Assembly (NCBI GenBank): GCA_012523155.1
Contig: JAAYJB010000042.1
Location: 1-8,575, forward strand
From: Synergistaceae bacterium
GTDB lineage: Bacteria; Synergistota; Synergistia; Synergistales; Aminobacteriaceae
DNA: 8,575 nucleotides
Reading direction: 5' to 3'
Part shown: in pieces, positions 6,432-8,575 of the stretch
How positions within the stretch are numbered: the first letter of the stretch is position 1
Layout: every line of letters starts with the position of its first letter
Notes under the pieces: model-generated
Seen by the model: the letters and a program-made list of their open reading frames with translations, nothing else
Database searches by the model: none
What the model was told of the DNA's origin: nothing
Made by a program: the position numbers and the translations under genes

Positions 6432-6460
6432 TTGACTAATGTTAGATATCTAACTAAAAT
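6432..6460 (+). promoter_or_regulatory. strong sigma-70-type promoter of marR-nitroreductase
   Basis: TTGACT (6432-6437), a 17-nt spacer and TAAAAT (6455-6460) match consensus at 5 of 6 positions in each hexamer. Transcription would begin about 7 nt after the -10, near 6466-6468, on or next to the ATG at 6468. The spacer contains a perfect palindrome (6441-6454). If the promoter is right, the upstream TTG codon at 6432 is part of the -35 box and not a start codon. Confidence 0.72.
6441..6454. promoter_or_regulatory. palindromic operator in the marR promoter spacer
   Basis: GTTAGATATCTAAC is a perfect 14-bp palindrome lying exactly between the -35 and -10 boxes. A further CTAA-TG-TTAG half-symmetric element (6436-6445) overlaps its left arm, and ACTAA occurs on both sides (6435-6439 and 6453-6457). 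MarR proteins are dimers that bind such AT-rich palindromes, often in their own promoters, so autorepression by the adjacent regulator is the straightforward inference. Binding itself is not shown. Confidence 0.68.
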
Positions 6461-6467
6461 CATGCTC

Positions 6468-6905
6468 ATGAATGAAAAAAACAGCATATTTTCGATTATT
6501 TACGAAATTCATGAATCCATTCAACGGATAATAGGAAAGCAGATTGGAAAATATGAAGATGGATGTCTTGTGCCGTCCCACGCAGAGTTGCTGTATATTC
6601 TCTCTTCTGGCCAGGGCATTACCATGGGGGAGCTTGCGAAAAAAGTCCATAAGACGAAGCCCACGGTCACTGTTCTTGTTGACAAACTGGAGCGCTGTGG
6701 TTTTGTGGAACGGCAAAAGTCCAGCAGGGACCACCGTGTATATCATATCCGCCTCACGGAGAAAGGCAGGACGTTGAAACCGTTTTTTGATTCTCTTTTT
6801 TCCGGCATTGAACACAAGTTTTTCGAGGGGTTTTCGGACGAAGACACAGAGGCGACTGAGCAAAGTCTTCTCCGCATTGCAGAAAATTTGAAGGAGGAAA
6901 AATAA
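6468..6905 (+). CDS. MarR-family transcriptional regulator
   Basis: From the ATG at 6468 this is a 145-residue winged-helix repressor of typical MarR size. An N-terminal dimerisation helix (about residues 5-28) is followed by the DNA-binding domain: helix ITMGELAKKVH (51-61), recognition helix KTKPTVTVLVDKLERCGFV (62-80), wing SSRDHRVYHIRLTEKG (85-100, with the family's D-x-R), and C-terminal dimer helices. Cysteines are C33 and C77; the N-terminal sensing cysteine of OhrR is absent. The frame is open back to TTG 6432, and ATG 6462 is also possible. None has a good Shine-Dalgarno site, and the TTG coincides with the -35 box. The ATG at 6468 is preferred because the predicted transcript starts there, implying leaderless translation. 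It is followed 2 nt later by the nitroreductase gene it probably controls. Its ligand is unknown. Confidence 0.87.
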   Translation: MNEKNSIFSIIYEIHESIQRIIGKQIGKYEDGCLVPSHAELLYILSSGQGITMGELAKKVHKTKPTVTVLVDKLERCGFVERQKSSRDHRVYHIRLTEKGRTLKPFFDSLFSGIEHKFFEGFSDEDTEATEQSLLRIAENLKEEK

Positions 6906-6907
6906 AT

Positions 6908-7504
6908 ATGAAGGATTTTTTCACGGCGGTTAAAGACCGCAGGACATATTACTCAATATCGAAGGCAAGCCCCGTTTCAGACGAACGGATCCGGGAGATA
7001 GTAGAATTTGCAGTAAAGCATGTTCCCTCACCGTTCAATTGCCAGAGCGGGAGAGCCGTGCTTCTTCTGGGTCCATCCAGCGATGAGTTCTGGTCAATCG
7101 TAAAGGAGTCTCTGAGAAAGATCGTTCCAGCTGATAAGTTCGCTCCTACCGAAGAAAAAATTAACGGCTTCGGAGCGGGATACGGCACGGTCCTGTTCTT
7201 CGAGGACAAGGGGCCGATCAGGGAACTGCAGGAAAGATTCCCCACCTATGCCGAGCATTTCCCTGTCTGGTCCGACCATTCGTCGGGAATGCTTCAGTAT
7301 ATCGTCTGGACGGGACTGGAGTCGGAGGGGTTCGGCGCTTCGCTTCAGCACTATGCCCCGGTAGTTGAAGACGAAGTGCGGAAAAGATGGGACATCTCCG
7401 CCGACTGGAGGTTGATCGCCCAGATGCCCTTTGGCGTGCCTGTATCAGGGCCGGGAGAGAAAGAATTCCTTCCCCTCGAGGATCGGGTTCGGATCTACGA
7501 ATAG
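6908..7504 (+). CDS. nitroreductase family protein, CinD/Frm2-like
   Basis: This 198-residue flavoprotein-type enzyme is expected to bind FMN and reduce nitro or quinone compounds with NAD(P)H. It begins with the characteristic RRTYYSISKASPVSDERI (residues 11-28, FMN-phosphate arginines R11-R12), then VPSPFNCQSGRAVLL (39-53), the GFGAGYGTVLFFED strand (87-100), GFGASLQHYAPVVED (141-155) and the late AQMPFG (171-176). These segments are those of the short nitroreductase subgroup containing yeast Frm2/Hbn1 and Lactococcus CinD, which are tied to oxidative, nitro-compound or copper stress. AAGGAGG at 6891-6897 lies 10 nt before the ATG, inside the end of marR. The gene shares the marR transcript and ends 16 bp before a strong terminator. 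The true substrate is unknown. Confidence 0.9.
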   Translation: MKDFFTAVKDRRTYYSISKASPVSDERIREIVEFAVKHVPSPFNCQSGRAVLLLGPSSDEFWSIVKESLRKIVPADKFAPTEEKINGFGAGYGTVLFFEDKGPIRELQERFPTYAEHFPVWSDHSSGMLQYIVWTGLESEGFGASLQHYAPVVEDEVRKRWDISADWRLIAQMPFGVPVSGPGEKEFLPLEDRVRIYE

Positions 7505-7520
7505 CGACTATTGACCCAGG

Positions 7521-7551
7521 CCCCGCGCTTCTTTCGGCGCGGGGTTTTTTT
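7521..7551 (+). terminator. intrinsic terminator after the nitroreductase gene
   Basis: CCCCGCGC (7521-7528) pairs perfectly with GCGCGGGG (7537-7544), an 8-bp all-GC stem with an 8-nt loop, followed at once by seven T residues (7545-7551). This is a textbook Rho-independent terminator for the marR-nitroreductase unit, and it isolates the downstream CDF gene. Confidence 0.96.
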
Positions 7552-7629
7552 AATTGAGAGAAACCGAAAAAAGAGGGATCCTAAATGTCACGAACTGAGA
7601 ACCGGTGCCCGGCGAACGGTGCACTCCGA

Positions 7630-7657
7630 TTGACTTGTATCCTCAGAGGAGCATAAT
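7630..7657 (+). promoter_or_regulatory. probable promoter of the CDF transporter gene
   Basis: TTGACT (7630-7635), a 16-nt spacer and CATAAT (7652-7657) form a good sigma-70-type promoter. The -10 overlaps the in-frame ATG at 7656, so a transcript from here would begin near 7664 and lack that ATG. It would carry GGAGGAGGT and the ATG at 7701 after a leader of about 37 nt. The stretch from the terminator to this promoter (7552-7629) shows only a repeated CGGTGC (7603-7608 and 7617-7622). Confidence 0.6.
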
Positions 7658-7686
7658 GTCATCAAACAGTGACACCGAAGCGGAAC

Positions 7687-7695
7687 GGAGGAGGT
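7687..7695 (+). promoter_or_regulatory. ribosome binding site deciding the CDF gene start
   Basis: GGAGGAGGT at 7687-7695, with GGAGGT ending 5 nt before ATG 7701, is a near-perfect Shine-Dalgarno sequence. The competing ATG at 7656 has only GAGGAG with 4-nt spacing. Confidence 0.7.
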
Positions 7696-7700
7696 ATATC

Positions 7701-8575
7701 ATGGAACGGGGCAGCGAGGCGAGAAGCGTCGTCTTTCTGGGGTTAACTGTCAATTTTTTTCTGACAGGCCTGAAATATTCAGCAGGATTTCTGGGCAGGA
7801 GCAGTGCCATGATAGCGGACGCGACCCATTCCCTCTCGGATCTTCTTACAGATCTTGTCGTTTATTTCGGGCTTTCCGTTGCCGAAAAACCCCCTGATGC
7901 CCGCCATCCCTACGGCCATGGGAAAGTGGAGGCGGTTCTGGCAGCCATTTGCGGAATCTCACTGCTCCTTGCGGCCGGAGGGATCTTTTATTCAGGCGTA
8001 GCAACCATCTTCAGGATTCTGCGAGGGGCGGGGATCGATCGACCAGGTGTCTTTCCCCTTGCGGCCGCAGTGGTTTCACTCGGAATAAAGGAATGGCTTT
8101 TCCGGTACACTATTTCAAAGGGAAGACGCCTGGAGAGCAGCGCACTGATTGCCAAAGCCTGGGATCACCGCTCTGATGCACTTTCATCCCTTGGAACGCT
8201 GGTCGGAATAGGGGGGGCTTTTTTCGGCGGTGAAAAAATGAGGTTCCTCGATCCGCTTGCCGCTGTCACTGTAAGCGTTTTCATAGTCAGGGCGGCTCTT
8301 CCCATATTAAGGGACAGCCTTGACGAACTCATCGAATCCTCCCTGCCGGGCGAACTGGAAAAACAGCTTCAGTCCGACATAGTCTCTGTCCCCGGAGTGA
8401 ACTCGTTTCATAAACTCAAAACGCGCCGCATAGGAAGTTCCATAGCAGTGGACGTTCACCTGCAGATGAACGGGAGCCTCTCTCTGACCGAGGCCCACGA
8501 TATCTCCAGGAAAGTGGAGGAGGCCATCTGGAACCGTTTCGGCGATGAAGCCCAGATTTCTCTCCACATGGAACC
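7701..8575 (+). CDS. cation diffusion facilitator (CDF) family metal exporter, 3' truncated
   Basis: 291 codons are visible before the window ends with the frame still open. CDF proteins are homodimeric antiporters that export Zn2+, Mn2+, Fe2+ or similar ions in exchange for protons. Six hydrophobic segments can be placed at about residues 10-32, 35-60, 78-104, 117-132, 147-175 and 183-200, followed by the cytoplasmic C-terminal domain (from about 210) with VPGVNSFHKLKTRRIG and VDVHLQM. The transport site should be H43-x3-D47 in ADATHSLSD (segment 2) and D155-x3-D159 in WDHRSDALSS (segment 5), by comparison with YiiP; HPYGHGKVE (69-77) is the family loop after segment 2. Metal specificity cannot be fixed. 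The start at 7701 is chosen over ATG 7656 because of its better ribosome site and because the predicted promoter -10 covers 7656. The gene is separated from the upstream unit by a terminator. Confidence 0.9.
   Translation, partial: MERGSEARSVVFLGLTVNFFLTGLKYSAGFLGRSSAMIADATHSLSDLLTDLVVYFGLSVAEKPPDARHPYGHGKVEAVLAAICGISLLLAAGGIFYSGVATIFRILRGAGIDRPGVFPLAAAVVSLGIKEWLFRYTISKGRRLESSALIAKAWDHRSDALSSLGTLVGIGGAFFGGEKMRFLDPLAAVTVSVFIVRAALPILRDSLDELIESSLPGELEKQLQSDIVSVPGVNSFHKLKTRRIGSSIAVDVHLQMNGSLSLTEAHDISRKVEEAIWNRFGDEAQISLHME

Noticed and set aside
6432..6467. TTG at 6432 as the start of marR
   Set aside because: The TTG is the beginning of a TTGACT -35 box with a matching -10 at 6455-6460, and no good ribosome site precedes it.
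7949..8176. 75-residue + strand open frame within the CDF gene
   Set aside because: Out-of-frame shadow; the CDF frame shows all family motifs through this stretch.
1..8575. tRNA, rRNA, CRISPR array, insertion sequence or phage genes
   Set aside because: None seen on either strand: no cloverleaf-like segments, repeated spacers, transposase motifs or long terminal repeats.

Overview
The window reads as a chromosomal stretch from a bacterium with moderately high GC, frequent AGG arginine codons and strong Shine-Dalgarno sites. The gene content (an mreB-type gene beside a DUF3084 membrane coiled-coil protein, a YkgJ-type cysteine-cluster protein, ComF, and an archease-RtcB pair) suggests an anaerobe, and DUF3084 together with the general style points tentatively to the phylum Synergistota. 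That placement is inference from memory; no rRNA or marker tree is available here.

Region 1 (1-4483, all + strand) is a tightly packed run. It holds the 3' end of truA (tRNA pseudouridine synthase), mreB (actin-like shape protein), a YkgJ-family cysteine-cluster protein, a DUF3084 membrane/coiled-coil protein, a 71-residue zinc-ribbon protein, a GNAT acetyltransferase and a ComF-type phosphoribosyltransferase. mreB/ykgJ overlap by 1 nt, the zinc-ribbon and GNAT genes by 4 nt, and GNAT/comF by 14 nt. The DUF3084 and zinc-ribbon genes are separated by 2 nt. The run is therefore probably one or two transcription units, with translational coupling at several junctions.

Region 2 (4510-6340, - strand) is a two-gene RNA-repair operon, archease then rtcB. 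It converges on comF with only 26 bp between stop codons and no visible terminator. RtcB keeps all expected metal ligands and the guanylylated histidine, and it is of the longer archaeal/human type that is expected to need archease. A perfect TATAAT hexamer lies upstream of archease.

Region 3 (about 6432-7551, + strand) is divergent from archease: a MarR-type repressor followed 2 nt later by a CinD/Frm2-type nitroreductase, closed by a textbook intrinsic terminator. The marR promoter (TTGACT-17-TAAAAT) carries a perfect 14-bp palindrome in its spacer, a natural autorepression operator. The promoter geometry places the transcript start almost on the ATG, so marR may be translated from a leaderless mRNA.

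Region 4 (7552-8575) has its own promoter and a cation-diffusion-facilitator metal exporter that runs off the window end. The promoter -10 overlaps an upstream in-frame ATG, which argues that the true start is the next ATG at 7701.

I found no mobile element, CRISPR array, tRNA or rRNA. The points most worth following are the archease-RtcB operon facing a MarR/nitroreductase unit, the marR operator and leaderless arrangement, and the little-studied DUF3084/zinc-ribbon/YkgJ genes linked to an mreB with a basic C-terminal tail.
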